A stretch of 64,000 bases of DNA from the NCBI GenBank assembly GCA_947631395.1, contig CANRLF010000002.1, positions 69,179 through 133,178 on the forward strand. Reading direction: 5' to 3'. Below the pieces are notes generated by a model, which was given only the letters and a program-made list of their open reading frames with translations, searched no databases and was not told the origin of the DNA. How positions within the stretch are numbered: position 1 is the first letter of the stretch; every line of letters starts with the position of its first letter. Below, one piece after another: positions 8,566 through 17,149 of this stretch. This DNA comes from an uncultured Oscillospiraceae bacterium. GTDB lineage: Bacteria > Bacillota > Clostridia > Oscillospirales > Oscillospiraceae. The translations under genes and the position numbers were made by a program.

Positions 8566-8934
8566 GTGGTGATGAAAATGCCAAAAGTGAAAAATGTTCC
8601 CTACGACGATTTGCGAGATTTGGGGGGCTATATCAAAGCGGAAAGAAAAAAATGCGGTCTCACGCAACAGGAGCTCGCCGACCAGACAGGAGTCGGCTTT
8701 CGGCATATTCAGAATATTGAAAAGGGCCTGATCAATCCGTCATATGAGGTGCTTCTTCCAATCGTTCGTCGATTGGGTATGTCCGGAGATATACTGTTCA
8801 ATCAGGAAATGCCAAAGATAGAGGAAGAATCAAGGCATCTTCTCAACAAGCTGGCTGTATGCACAGATGATGAAAGGAAATTTATTTTAAAGACAGTGGA
8901 CTTTATGGTAGAGGAGTTTTTAAGGAAAAGATAA
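8566..8934 (+). CDS. Xre-family transcriptional regulator
   Basis: A 122-residue protein with a Cro/CI-type HTH at about residues 18-72 (LGGYIKAERKKCGLTQQELA, then QTGVGFRHIQNIEKG). A short helical C-terminal segment probably dimerises it. The start is uncertain because several ATG/GTG codons lie within 15 nt (GTG 8566, ATG 8572, ATG 8578) and no strong AGGAGG is present. It is the only plus-strand gene of the recombinase module, and a terminator follows at 8987. It probably controls maintenance or excision of the element, as many element-borne Xre proteins do; its target cannot be read from sequence. Confidence 0.8.
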   Translation: MVMKMPKVKNVPYDDLRDLGGYIKAERKKCGLTQQELADQTGVGFRHIQNIEKGLINPSYEVLLPIVRRLGMSGDILFNQEMPKIEEESRHLLNKLAVCTDDERKFILKTVDFMVEEFLRKR

Positions 8935-8986
8935 AGATTATATCTTATTTTTTATATTATAATTTTATTTATTCATTTTTCAATAT

Positions 8987-9033
8987 GAAAAGGGAGTGAC
9001 CCGGCAAAGCCGAGGCATCCCTTTTCTTTTTTT
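8987..9033 (+). terminator. Rho-independent terminator, possibly bidirectional
   Basis: Hairpin with AAAAGGGA and TCCCTTTT arms around a CGGC-AAA-GCCG core (8987-9026), followed by a T-rich tract to 9033. It ends the xre transcript; the A-rich left flank could also terminate the minus-strand operon ending at 9097. Confidence 0.75.
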
Positions 9034-9096
9034 CTCAATCATTTAGTGTCTAATTATGAAAGACTGTTTGATATGATGACATTACCATGTGACAAG

Positions 9097-11115
9097 TTAT
9101 TCCGTCCCATCTTCCACCACAACGCGGACGCGATCCTGATTTAAAATCTGCGTAAATATATCACCGGGATGGCGGTTGGAAGCGACCTTGATCACAGGGA
9201 AGTATGTTCCGGGCTTGGTGAAGATGTGGGTGGCTGATGCATTCGCGGTATGTCCATCGTCATATAGCTTCAGCGTTCCACAGGGGGTAAAGTCGTCGGT
9301 TGCCTCGAAGTCCCAACGGACGCTCTCGACCGTACCGCTACCATCGGGGACGGATATGGAAGCAGTAAAGGTCACACATTCACCGGGACGGACAACTGCC
9401 TTTTTTTGCCCGTTTGCCAAGAGCTCCGATACGGGCTGGATGCCTCTCCGCTCGCCGGCAGACGGAGGAATTATGACCTGAGCGCCGTCAAGACTGTAAT
9501 GGCTGCTCTGCGGAGGCTCGATGCCGAGCTCCACCCAATCACTGAGGTCCAAAAGCGCCAGCCAGAGCGCACCGAGATAACTGACGATATGCTGGTGATC
9601 TCCGCCATTGCCCTCCTCACAGTCGGTGTGCATACAGTTGTCCATATACCATAGACGGAAATCATGGTCTCCGCCTAAGTTTTTTATGACCTCCTGGCGA
9701 TACCAGTCTGCCTGCCATGGAAAAGCACTTTCATCCATCAGGCTTTCGATTACGATCATCTTGCAGGTTGGACGCCCATTTTGGATGCTTCCCGCACCGG
9801 AGGTGCTGATTTGAGGCCCGATAATTACATCTCGCTGAGGATATATTGGCGCTCCGCTTATCTGGCGGAATTGATCCCAGCCGTGATATTCTGGACTTTC
9901 CGGTACCTGATGCCGGTGATAGGTTTGGATTGCGATGTAATCGGAGTTATCCAACTTCACATTGTCTCCGGGGGATAACGCCGCAAGGATCCCGGAAACG
10001 TCTGTGCCGACAGAAGCGGCATCGACTACAATGGCGTCGTTTTCCATTCTCACGGCAAAGCTTTTGCCCTCCGCCGCGCCGGAAAGTACCGTTAGCTTGA
10101 GTCCCTTGAGATACTTGGTTTTTGACGGCATATCTTGCAGGTAGATCACCGCATCTCCGACGTGCGCTAACTGTTTTTTCCATGCCTCGTCCACACCATA
10201 GGCGTTCTTATCATTACTTGTCAAGTCCGACTGATTGACGGATGCGATTCTTTCCACTTGTGTTTCCAAAAGAACTCTGTCGCGTATGGCGCTGCTGTTT
10301 TCTTCCGCGCCAAGATACCCCGGAACTGACCAGAAATCCTTATAATAGCCGGGGTCCCTGAAGCCGATGGCAGGGGAGAGTACAGGCAGAGCACCGTCCC
10401 CCAATGTGGGGTAGACACACCAGGTTTTAAGGGGGAAGCCCATGAGTGTCGCTTCTTTAAGTGCTTCAGCCTCCTCATCGGTGAGGCCTTCATATGGGTC
10501 ACCGCTTCCGCCGGGCTCCAACGCGTCCCTGATCCTGTCCAGATTATTTCTAAGAAGTCTCATGGCATGAACCCGGACAGTAAAGACATAGGGCATGGCC
10601 ATAGGGGAGCCAATCACAAAAGGAACTGCGCCGTCCCATACCCCGATGGTGTTTTCTACACAACTGATAGTCTTATAAGCGCCACCGCTCCCGCCAAAGA
10701 GATACCCGAAGATCCTGCTCATACCGTACATTTTCTCAGCAAGAACGCGTGAAAAAACGGCAGCACAGGCATTGGCCCTGTACACCAGTGTCGAATCTCC
10801 GCCTCTATTCACAGGACCTCCGTGATTTGTCTCAACGAAGTAGGCACCGTGTGAAAGAGCAAACAGAAGCTTGTTTTCTATACCTGTTTGCCGTTGAGCC
10901 TCGGTTTCATCACCTACCACCGGAGCCAGGAAATGAAAAAACCGACCAAGGAAGTCTTCGACCGGGGGAAAATGAAAACTGAACTTTGTATTGGTTCCAT
11001 CAAATCCACCATGTACATAACGATGCATGGAGGGCTCATCTCGCCACTCGTCTATGTCGATAAACGGTTTTTTGAATTGTTCGTCATCCTTGCCGGTATA
11101 TAATATCTTTTCCAT
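9097..11115 (-). CDS. Large alpha/beta hydrolase (esterase-like) with PKD-like C-terminus
   Basis: A 672-residue protein. ATG 11115 is chosen because GGAG lies 8 nt upstream; the in-frame codon at 11151 lies inside the upstream gene. The nucleophile elbow is GYLFGGSGGAYK with Ser143 in G-x-S-x-G context. The motif DNCMHTDCEE followed by GGDHQHIVSYLGALW around residues 530-555 could supply acid and His residues, in the way tannase/feruloyl-esterase-like enzymes do. The last ~110 residues (SISVPDGSGTVESVRWDFEA, then GTYFPVIKVASNRHPG) look like a PKD/Ig-like beta domain. No signal peptide is seen. It is the last gene of the uronate operon, 13 bp after the UxuB-type reductase, suggesting removal of acyl, methyl or aromatic esters from uronate-containing oligosaccharides. 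Substrate is not determinable. Confidence 0.6.
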   Translation of the reverse strand: MEKILYTGKDDEQFKKPFIDIDEWRDEPSMHRYVHGGFDGTNTKFSFHFPPVEDFLGRFFHFLAPVVGDETEAQRQTGIENKLLFALSHGAYFVETNHGGPVNRGGDSTLVYRANACAAVFSRVLAEKMYGMSRIFGYLFGGSGGAYKTISCVENTIGVWDGAVPFVIGSPMAMPYVFTVRVHAMRLLRNNLDRIRDALEPGGSGDPYEGLTDEEAEALKEATLMGFPLKTWCVYPTLGDGALPVLSPAIGFRDPGYYKDFWSVPGYLGAEENSSAIRDRVLLETQVERIASVNQSDLTSNDKNAYGVDEAWKKQLAHVGDAVIYLQDMPSKTKYLKGLKLTVLSGAAEGKSFAVRMENDAIVVDAASVGTDVSGILAALSPGDNVKLDNSDYIAIQTYHRHQVPESPEYHGWDQFRQISGAPIYPQRDVIIGPQISTSGAGSIQNGRPTCKMIVIESLMDESAFPWQADWYRQEVIKNLGGDHDFRLWYMDNCMHTDCEEGNGGDHQHIVSYLGALWLALLDLSDWVELGIEPPQSSHYSLDGAQVIIPPSAGERRGIQPVSELLANGQKKAVVRPGECVTFTASISVPDGSGTVESVRWDFEATDDFTPCGTLKLYDDGHTANASATHIFTKPGTYFPVIKVASNRHPGDIFTQILNQDRVRVVVEDGTE

Positions 11116-11128
11116 TTTACTATCTCCA

Positions 11129-11974
11129 TTATACTCCGGAGTACGCCGCAAAGCCGGCGTCGATGGGCAACACCACGCCGGTTATGGCGCTGGCGGAGCG
11201 GTCGTCGCAGAGGAAGAACACGCCGCCAAGAAGCTCCTCCGCGTCCACGAAGCGGCCCATGGGGGTGCCGTTGAGAATTTTTTCGCTTCTCGCCGTGGGC
11301 GTGCCGTCGTCGTTGAAAAGGAGCTTGCGGTTCTGGTTGCTCACCAAAAAGCCGGGGGCTATGGCGTTACAGCGGATACCGGACTTGGCGAAGTGGGTCG
11401 CCAGCCACTGGGTGAAGTTGCTGATTGCGGCCTTGGCTCCCGAATAAGCGGGGATTTTCGTCAGCGGTATGTAGGCGTTCATGGAGCTGACGTTGAGAAT
11501 AACGCCGGATTTGCGCTCCACCATGTCCTTTGCGAAAATCTGAGTGGGCAACAAGGTCCCTTGGAAGTTGAGCTTGAACACGAAATCCACGCCGGAGGGG
11601 TCAAGGTCGAAGAAGGTCTTCTGGCCCTCCTTGGCCTCGTGCTGGTACTCGTTATCGGTGGTGGCGCGGGGATTGTTGCCGCCCGCGCCGTTGACTAAGA
11701 TGTCCACGGGGCCGAAGTCCTCCAAAATCGCCTCGTGGGCGGCCTTGATGGACTCAGGCTCCAGCACGTTGCATTTGTAGCCGTTGAGCGTGAAGCCCTC
11801 GGCCCGCACCTCGTCGGAGAGCTTCTTCACGGCCTCCTCGTTGAGGTCCAGCGCCGCCACCTTGGCCCCCGCCTGAGCGAAAGCCCGCGCCATAACGGAG
11901 CACAGCACCCCGCCGGCCCCGGTGACCACCACGGTCTTGCCGGTAAAATCTACATTAAGAGGGAGATCAAGCAT
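11129..11974 (-). CDS. uxuB: D-mannonate oxidoreductase, SDR type (fructuronate reductase)
   Basis: Short-chain dehydrogenase of 281 aa, predicted to interconvert D-fructuronate and D-mannonate with NAD(P)H. The nucleotide-binding TGAGGVLC motif (residues 18-25), NGAGGN at 95-100, the catalytic region around Ser163/Ser164, and YSGAK with Tyr177 and Lys181 are all present. Long insertions around residues 100-130 are typical of this SDR group (YjmF-like), which differs from the long-chain UxuB of E. coli. It lies 19 bp after uxuA, which supports the substrate assignment. AAAGGATG precedes ATG 11974. Confidence 0.85.
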   Translation of the reverse strand: MLDLPLNVDFTGKTVVVTGAGGVLCSVMARAFAQAGAKVAALDLNEEAVKKLSDEVRAEGFTLNGYKCNVLEPESIKAAHEAILEDFGPVDILVNGAGGNNPRATTDNEYQHEAKEGQKTFFDLDPSGVDFVFKLNFQGTLLPTQIFAKDMVERKSGVILNVSSMNAYIPLTKIPAYSGAKAAISNFTQWLATHFAKSGIRCNAIAPGFLVSNQNRKLLFNDDGTPTARSEKILNGTPMGRFVDAEELLGGVFFLCDDRSASAITGVVLPIDAGFAAYSGV

Positions 11975-11993
11975 CTATACCATCCTTTCCTTT

Positions 11994-13040
11994 TTATTCG
12001 ATAGTCCCGCCGTTGGCCTCGATGAGGCCGTTGAGGTAGGCGGAGCCCAGCGCCCGGTCAAAAAGCCCGTACCCCGGTTTTCCCGTCTCTCCCCAGATCA
12101 TCCGCCCGTGGTCCGGGCGGAAATAACCGCCAAAGCCCGTGTCCACAAGCGCCTTCACAATGGCGTTCATGTCCAGAGAGCCGTTTTTCGTGAGGTGCCC
12201 GGACTCCTCAAAGGAGGTGTCGGGCAAAATCTTCACGTTGCGAAGGTGCATGAACCCGATGCGCTTCATGGCGGAATACTTGCGCACAAGCTTGGGAATG
12301 TCGTTGGCGGGAGAGCACCCCAGCGAACCGGTGCAGAGACACAGGGTGTTGGAGGGGCTGTCCACGATGGAGAGGTAGCGGTCGATGTTCTGCTCATTTG
12401 TGACCACGCGGGGCAGGCCGAAGATGGGGTAGGGGGGATCGTCCGGGTGGAGGGCCATAACAACGCCGCATTCCTCCGCCACGGGAATGACGCGCTTTAA
12501 GAAGTACTCGATGTTGCTCCAAAGTCCCTCCTCACCGAGGTCGCCGTAGGCGCGAATGAGGTCCCGTACCTCGTCCTGAGTGTAGCTTGAGTCCCAGCCG
12601 GGGAGGTGTATGTCGTCCTTCAGGGGGTCCAAGCCCTTCATCTGGTCCCAGTACATGACGAGAGAAGTTGAGCCGTCCGCGCCCTCTTTGTCAAGCTGCG
12701 TGCGCGTCCAGTCGAATACGGGCATGAAGTTGTAGGTGACGCACTTGACGCCGTATTTGGCGCAGCGGCGGATATTCTCGCAGTAATTTTCAATGTGCCG
12801 GTCCCTCTCCGGGCGGCCCAGCTTGATTTCCTCCGTGACAGGTATGGACTCCACCACGTCGAAGATGAGCCCATGCTCTTTACACTCGTCCGCAAGATGC
12901 TTTATGCTCTCCTCCGGCCATACCTCGCCGGGTTTCACGTCGTAGACGGCGGACACAATGGAGCGCATACCGGGTATTTGCCGTATTTCCTCCAAGGTCA
13001 CGGGGTCGGAGTCCCCGTACCAGCGGAATGAGCTTTTCAT
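11994..13040 (-). CDS. uxuA: Mannonate dehydratase
   Basis: Dehydrates D-mannonate to 2-keto-3-deoxy-D-gluconate, the committing step of glucuronate breakdown. The 348-residue product has UxuA TIM-barrel features: [11 protein letters not shown] at the N-terminus, [14 protein letters not shown] in the centre, MALHPDDPP with His and Asp metal ligands, CTGSLG, and [12 protein letters not shown] near the C-terminus. ATG 13040 is chosen because GGGAGG lies 9 nt upstream, inside the end of the HAD gene, and homology begins there. UxuB and an HAD phosphatase flank it. No uronate isomerase (uxaC), KDG kinase or KDPG aldolase is in the window. Confidence 0.95.
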   Translation of the reverse strand: MKSSFRWYGDSDPVTLEEIRQIPGMRSIVSAVYDVKPGEVWPEESIKHLADECKEHGLIFDVVESIPVTEEIKLGRPERDRHIENYCENIRRCAKYGVKCVTYNFMPVFDWTRTQLDKEGADGSTSLVMYWDQMKGLDPLKDDIHLPGWDSSYTQDEVRDLIRAYGDLGEEGLWSNIEYFLKRVIPVAEECGVVMALHPDDPPYPIFGLPRVVTNEQNIDRYLSIVDSPSNTLCLCTGSLGCSPANDIPKLVRKYSAMKRIGFMHLRNVKILPDTSFEESGHLTKNGSLDMNAIVKALVDTGFGGYFRPDHGRMIWGETGKPGYGLFDRALGSAYLNGLIEANGGTIE

Positions 13041-13041
13041 A

Positions 13042-13890
13042 TTATTTACCTCCCTGAGACAGGTTCCGAATGAAATCAGTGGCCTTCTCCCTGCCGTAAT
13101 TTTCATATTCGCCGGAGGCAAGGAGTTTAACGGCCAGCGAAAACTCCCGCCAACTTTCCGTTTCGTGGCGAACGAGGATGGGGTAAAAATAGACGCCGTT
13201 TTTCTCAGCCGCGTCCATATCACCGGGGGCGTCGCCTACCATGAGAATACTGCTCTCGCCGTAGCCCTTTTTCCTGAGCTCCGCGATGCAGTGAGCTTTG
13301 CTTCCGACGTCCTGACAAAGGACCAGGTCCACAAGCTCCATAAGGCCAAATCGCTCCCACTCCTCTTCCACCGCATCCCGGTTGGCACTGGAAACCACGG
13401 CGATGTCGGCAAACCTTCTGGCGGCCTCAAAGCCCTCCTTTACGCCGTCAAAGGCCTGCTTGACCTCCCACGGCAGTGCGGCGATGGATGCGTTGACAGC
13501 CTTCGACCAACGCAGGGCTTTTTTCAAAATGGGCGCGTCGTTACGGGCTATTTCAGCTTCCAATGCGGGGTTGGAGAGCTCTTTTGCCTCTCCGGCCCAT
13601 TTTTTCAGGACGCCCAGCCCCTCTATCGGCGTGAACGCGGCATCCGTGTCCTCCAGGGACATGGCGAGGGCCTTAAACCGATTGATACCGCGGGTCATAC
13701 TATAAAGATTGATTTCGTCCCAGCGGGCCAAAACCGCATCTTTCCACGGTTCCAATCCCCACTCATCGACCATGCACGGTCCGAAGCACCGCTTGTGCTT
13801 GATGTCCATGGTATCTACCGCGCAACCGTCGGAGTCCACACAGATGAGAAATTCATGTTTTTTTGTAAAGTCAGAAAGTGCGATAGACAT
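13042..13890 (-). CDS. HAD-superfamily hydrolase
   Basis: A 282-residue HAD protein, probably a small-molecule phosphatase. Motif I is DSDGCAVDT (nucleophile Asp19, acid Asp21), motif II is VSSAN, and motif IV is [12 protein letters not shown] helical cap domain of about 120 residues lies after motif I. AGGAGG precedes ATG 13890, and the gene ends 1 bp before uxuA, whose ribosome site overlaps it. HAD phosphatases occur in several uronate and pentose gene clusters, perhaps to dephosphorylate toxic sugar phosphates; the substrate here is unknown. Confidence 0.85.
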   Translation of the reverse strand: MSIALSDFTKKHEFLICVDSDGCAVDTMDIKHKRCFGPCMVDEWGLEPWKDAVLARWDEINLYSMTRGINRFKALAMSLEDTDAAFTPIEGLGVLKKWAGEAKELSNPALEAEIARNDAPILKKALRWSKAVNASIAALPWEVKQAFDGVKEGFEAARRFADIAVVSSANRDAVEEEWERFGLMELVDLVLCQDVGSKAHCIAELRKKGYGESSILMVGDAPGDMDAAEKNGVYFYPILVRHETESWREFSLAVKLLASGEYENYGREKATDFIRNLSQGGK

Positions 13891-13899
13891 ATTGACCTC

Positions 13900-14589
13900 C
13901 TAAATCTCCAATATAATTGAAAAGGTGACCGCTGTAATGAGCCCGGCCAAGGTAAGGGAAAACCCGCTGACAGCGCCGGCAAGCTCGCTCAGCTCCAGTG
14001 CCTTAGAGGTGCCGATGGCGTGGGAGGCGGTGCCGAAGGCCACACCCTTTGATATGTCGTCCCGGAATCGAAAAAGTTTGCAGAGAAGCAGTCCGGCCAT
14101 GTTTCCCAAAACACCTGTTACAATGATAGCCGCAGTAGTAAGGGCCGCGATGCCTCCGGCCTCCTCGCTCAGGGCCACGCCAATGGCAGTAGTGACACTT
14201 TTTGGAAGAAGCGTCCAAAGCATGGTATCATCCATTGCGAAAATCCGGGTGAGGGCGGCGATAATTCCCATGCTGGCGACGGTGCCGGCAAGGACACCGG
14301 CGAGGATGGCAAGAATATGTCCGCGAAGCTCACGGAGCCTTGTATAAAATGGTACCGCAAAGCAGACGGTAGCCGGGGTCAGGAGGAAGCTCAAGGGCCT
14401 GATATTCTCCTGATAGTCGGCGTTGGGGATACGAAAAGCCACAAGGACTGCTCCGGTAATAACGGCGCCAATGAGGATGGGATTAAGTAATGGGCTTTTA
14501 AAGCGTTTTTGAAGGCACCTGCCCAGCTCAAAGGAAGTGACGGTCAGAAAAACGGCGAAGAAAGTACTGCTCGACAGGAACTTACTCAC
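13900..14589 (-). CDS. lrgB: LrgB/CidB-family membrane protein
   Basis: A 229-residue multi-pass membrane protein. GTG 14589 is chosen because GAGGAAGGAT lies just upstream; this gives the family's usual length and an 8-bp overlap with lrgA, consistent with coupling. Hydrophobic segments repeat throughout, and family stretches such as SVTTAIGVALSEEAGGIAAL and AFGTASHAIGTSKAL are present. LrgAB was first linked to murein hydrolase control, but relatives (PftAB in Bacillus, PLGG1 in chloroplasts) move pyruvate, glycolate or glycerate. Its place among uronate and hydroxyacid genes suggests the transport role. Confidence 0.85.
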   Translation of the reverse strand: MSKFLSSSTFFAVFLTVTSFELGRCLQKRFKSPLLNPILIGAVITGAVLVAFRIPNADYQENIRPLSFLLTPATVCFAVPFYTRLRELRGHILAILAGVLAGTVASMGIIAALTRIFAMDDTMLWTLLPKSVTTAIGVALSEEAGGIAALTTAAIIVTGVLGNMAGLLLCKLFRFRDDISKGVAFGTASHAIGTSKALELSELAGAVSGFSLTLAGLITAVTFSIILEI

Positions 14590-14938
14590 GCTTATCCTTC
14601 CTCTCGGAGAAAAGCCTTGTAACACTGCCTGACACCGCAAAGGTAACCACGGTCGAGAGGACGACAATAACAAGGACCGGCAACAATACCGGCAACGCCT
14701 CCCGCCAGCAATCTATGAGATTGACAGCGGGAGCCACAAACAGGAGCGGTATGATCTCCAACAGGAAGGCGCTGACGGATTTTACGCTTTCTACCTTGAC
14801 GATCTTCAGACACAGCGCCGCGAAAAGCAACACAAGCCCGTAAATCGATGCCGGGATCGGCAAAGGAAGAATGGCATGGAGGACCTCCCCAATAAGAGAG
14901 AAAAGCAAAATAAGGCAAAAGGGCTTTAAATGGCGCAT
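14582..14938 (-). CDS. lrgA: LrgA/CidA-family membrane protein
   Basis: A 118-residue protein with four predicted transmembrane helices and the family segment LPLPIPASIYGLVLLF. The polar C-terminus ends RLFSERKDKRE. The gene overlaps lrgB by 8 bp, so the pair is translated together. Partner of LrgB in a two-component membrane system. Located between a 2-hydroxyacid dehydrogenase and the HAD/uxuA genes on the same strand. Confidence 0.85.
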   Translation of the reverse strand: MRHLKPFCLILLFSLIGEVLHAILPLPIPASIYGLVLLFAALCLKIVKVESVKSVSAFLLEIIPLLFVAPAVNLIDCWREALPVLLPVLVIVVLSTVVTFAVSGSVTRLFSERKDKRE

Positions 14939-15018
14939 GATACTGTTTCCTTTCCTTTTGTCCGGTTTAACACGGTGCGCCGGAGCCGTTAAGGGAGATT
15001 GGATACGTCGGCCTTATT

Positions 15019-15052
15019 ATTACTCCGTCAGTTATTTAACTGACGGAGTAAT
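15019..15052. promoter_or_regulatory. Perfect inverted repeat upstream of lrgAB
   Basis: A 34-bp perfect palindrome (left half ATTACTCCGTCAGTTA, right half its complement) lies in the 168-bp gap between the 2-hydroxyacid dehydrogenase stop and lrgA. It is not followed by a T-run on the minus strand, so a regulator binding site or RNA processing hairpin fits better than a standard terminator. Confidence 0.5.
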
Positions 15053-15106
15053 AGGTCATGTTATGCGGTTACCGCGTAGCGGAGAGCTAAACGGCATTTA
15101 TAAATA

Positions 15107-16213
15107 TTACATCCACTCGGAGGGATCCTTCCAGCCGCGCTTCCCAAAGTACTTTTCCAGGTCCATTTTTTCAATTTGTTCCTTTGTCAGCTTGGAGTTC
15201 ATCATCCTTGCCCAGCCGCCCTCGGCCTTGCCGTCAGAGACGGCATCAGAGGGGCGCATCAGGTTGAGGAGCGGCTCACCGGCCTCAAGGCGGCGGGCGT
15301 TCTCCCGAATGATCTCAATGCTCCTGCCGGCCCTGTCAGGTACCTGGGGCGTGGAGTGAGGGGTTATGTATACATTCGGAAGGTCCCACAGAGGACTGTC
15401 CTCCTCTAATGGTTGGGACTCAAATACGTCCAGTCCCGCGCCACCCAGCTTTCCGCTTTTCAAAGCATCAATGAGGTCCTCCGTGCATACTACGCCGCCG
15501 CGGGCCATATTCACTAAGACCGCGCCGTCCTTCATTTTTCCGATTGTCTCGGCGTTGATCATGTGGTAGGTCTCGTCAGTGAGGGCGATGCACAGGATCA
15601 CAAAGTCACTTTCCTCCAACAGCGGTTCGATTGTGTCCCCCTCGGAGGAGGTGAGCTTCTTTTCCACATATTCAAAGCCTTTTACCGGGAACTTGTCGTA
15701 GGTGATCAGCTTCATACCGAGGGCGTGCAGGCGAGAGGCCAGCATTCGGCCGTTGTTACCCATACCGACGATACCGGCTGTCCGCCCATACAGGCCACGC
15801 CAACCCTGCATACCTTCTACGCCCCATTTATGATCTGATTGGGCATGGAGAAGCTCTTTCGTATGGTAACAGCTCTGGAGCATGAAGTAGATACAGTGCT
15901 CAGCCAAGACCGGGGCGCTGCGCCCGGCGGCCCCGGTGACGGGGATGCCCCGCGCAAAAACCTCCGGCCGGGCTGAGCCGTTGAGCCCCGCGTGGTCGCA
16001 GTGGATCCACTTCAGAGAATTTTCACCGAGAAGGCAGGGGTCCACATCGCCCATGAGGATCGCGGCGTCCGCGTCTTTGGCCTCACGTTCAAGCGATTCC
16101 TTGTCATAGAAATCAACATAGACAAATTTTGCCTCCGGGAAAACACGGCGAAGCGCGTACATATGCTCCTTGTCGTACCATACGGTGGTGACGACCTTGC
16201 TTATTTTCGGCAT
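15107..16213 (-). CDS. D-2-hydroxyacid dehydrogenase-family protein
   Basis: A 368-residue NAD(P)-dependent dehydrogenase, expected to interconvert a 2-keto acid and a D-2-hydroxyacid. The Rossmann motif GMGNNG is at residues 150-155, the substrate Arg is in NMARGG (Arg238), and the catalytic His is in ITPHST. The Glu normally found in DVFxxEP is Gln267 here (DVFESQP), so the usual Glu-His relay is altered. An extra ~40-residue C-terminal tail rich in Lys, Glu and Trp follows the family domain. AAGGAGGAG precedes ATG 16213. It lies 16 bp after the tartronate-semialdehyde-type reductase gene. Substrate unknown; glyoxylate or hydroxypyruvate would fit. Confidence 0.85.
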   Translation of the reverse strand: MPKISKVVTTVWYDKEHMYALRRVFPEAKFVYVDFYDKESLEREAKDADAAILMGDVDPCLLGENSLKWIHCDHAGLNGSARPEVFARGIPVTGAAGRSAPVLAEHCIYFMLQSCYHTKELLHAQSDHKWGVEGMQGWRGLYGRTAGIVGMGNNGRMLASRLHALGMKLITYDKFPVKGFEYVEKKLTSSEGDTIEPLLEESDFVILCIALTDETYHMINAETIGKMKDGAVLVNMARGGVVCTEDLIDALKSGKLGGAGLDVFESQPLEEDSPLWDLPNVYITPHSTPQVPDRAGRSIEIIRENARRLEAGEPLLNLMRPSDAVSDGKAEGGWARMMNSKLTKEQIEKMDLEKYFGKRGWKDPSEWM

Positions 16214-16229
16214 ATGCTCCTCCTTGATC

Positions 16230-17114
16230 TTATCTGCCTATCTTTATGCCGGTCAGATGCTCGTAATATTTGGCAATGGCACTGTGGTCACAACCGCCGC
16301 AACCCTCATTGTGGAGCCACTGGAGTATCTCCTGTACCTGAGCGGTCATGGGGAGAGGGGAGCCAACCGTATGAGCGCAGTCAAGAGCGTTGTTGAGGTC
16401 CTTGATGTGAAGGTCTATCTTGAAGCCGGGCTTGTCGTTGCCGGCAATCATCATGGGGGCCTTGGCGTTCATTACCGTGGAGCCGGCAAGTCCGCCGCGT
16501 ATTGCCTCAAACACCAGCGTCGGATCAACGCCGGCTTTCTGTGCCAGAGTCAGGGCCTCGGCCAGAGCCTGGATGTTGCAGGCCACTATGATCTGATTGG
16601 CAAGCTTAGTGGTGTTACCGGCCCCTACATCGCCGCAACGAACGACGGACGCGCCCATGGTTTCCAAAAGGGGCTTATATTTGTCAAAGACCTCCTGCTT
16701 GCCACCCACCATGAAGCTGAGCGTCCCGTCGATGGCCTTGGGCTCACCGCCGGACACGGGGGCATCCAGCATTTCAATGTTCTTTTTCGCCAGCTCCGCC
16801 GCGATCTCCTTGGAGGCTACGGGGTTTATGGAGCTCATGTCTATAAAGGCTGTGCCGGGGCGCATATGCGCGGCAACACCGTCCTCGCCCAGCATGACGG
16901 CCTTGACGTGGGGGCTGTTGGGGAGCATTGTGAGTACCACGTCGCAGCTCTCACCAATCTCGGCGTTGGTTGCGGCCTTAGCGCCGGCGGCGGCTACTTC
17001 CTCAACGGCGGAAATGTTGAGATCGGAGACCAAAAGATCCGTATAACCGGCCTTGAGTATGTTTTTGGCCATGGGTTTGCCCATGATACCAAGTCCAATA
17101 AGTCCTATTTTCAT
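16230..17114 (-). CDS. garR: 2-hydroxy-3-oxopropionate (tartronate semialdehyde) reductase family
   Basis: A 294-residue beta-hydroxyacid dehydrogenase predicted to reduce tartronate semialdehyde to D-glycerate. It has the N-terminal GLGIMG dinucleotide motif (residues 7-12), the substrate motif DAPVSGGEPKA at 117-127, and the catalytic Lys170 in GNTTKLANQ. AAGGAGG precedes ATG 17114. A glycerate 2-kinase at 39710 could take the product. 3-Hydroxyisobutyrate dehydrogenase is the main alternative in this family; the uronate context favours GarR. It follows the ABC permease genes by 35 bp. Confidence 0.8.
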   Translation of the reverse strand: MKIGLIGLGIMGKPMAKNILKAGYTDLLVSDLNISAVEEVAAAGAKAATNAEIGESCDVVLTMLPNSPHVKAVMLGEDGVAAHMRPGTAFIDMSSINPVASKEIAAELAKKNIEMLDAPVSGGEPKAIDGTLSFMVGGKQEVFDKYKPLLETMGASVVRCGDVGAGNTTKLANQIIVACNIQALAEALTLAQKAGVDPTLVFEAIRGGLAGSTVMNAKAPMMIAGNDKPGFKIDLHIKDLNNALDCAHTVGSPLPMTAQVQEILQWLHNEGCGGCDHSAIAKYYEHLTGIKIGR

Positions 17115-17149
17115 AATTAAATACCTCCTTAGTATTAGATAAACTTATA

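Noticed and set aside
4281-9033. Phase-variable inversion of the collagen gene by the recombinase
   Set aside because: No inverted copy of the missing 5' part or matching inverted repeats was found in the window.
12958-13920. Plus-strand frame of about 320 codons
   Set aside because: It lies antisense to the uxuA and HAD genes, both with recognisable motifs and ribosome sites.
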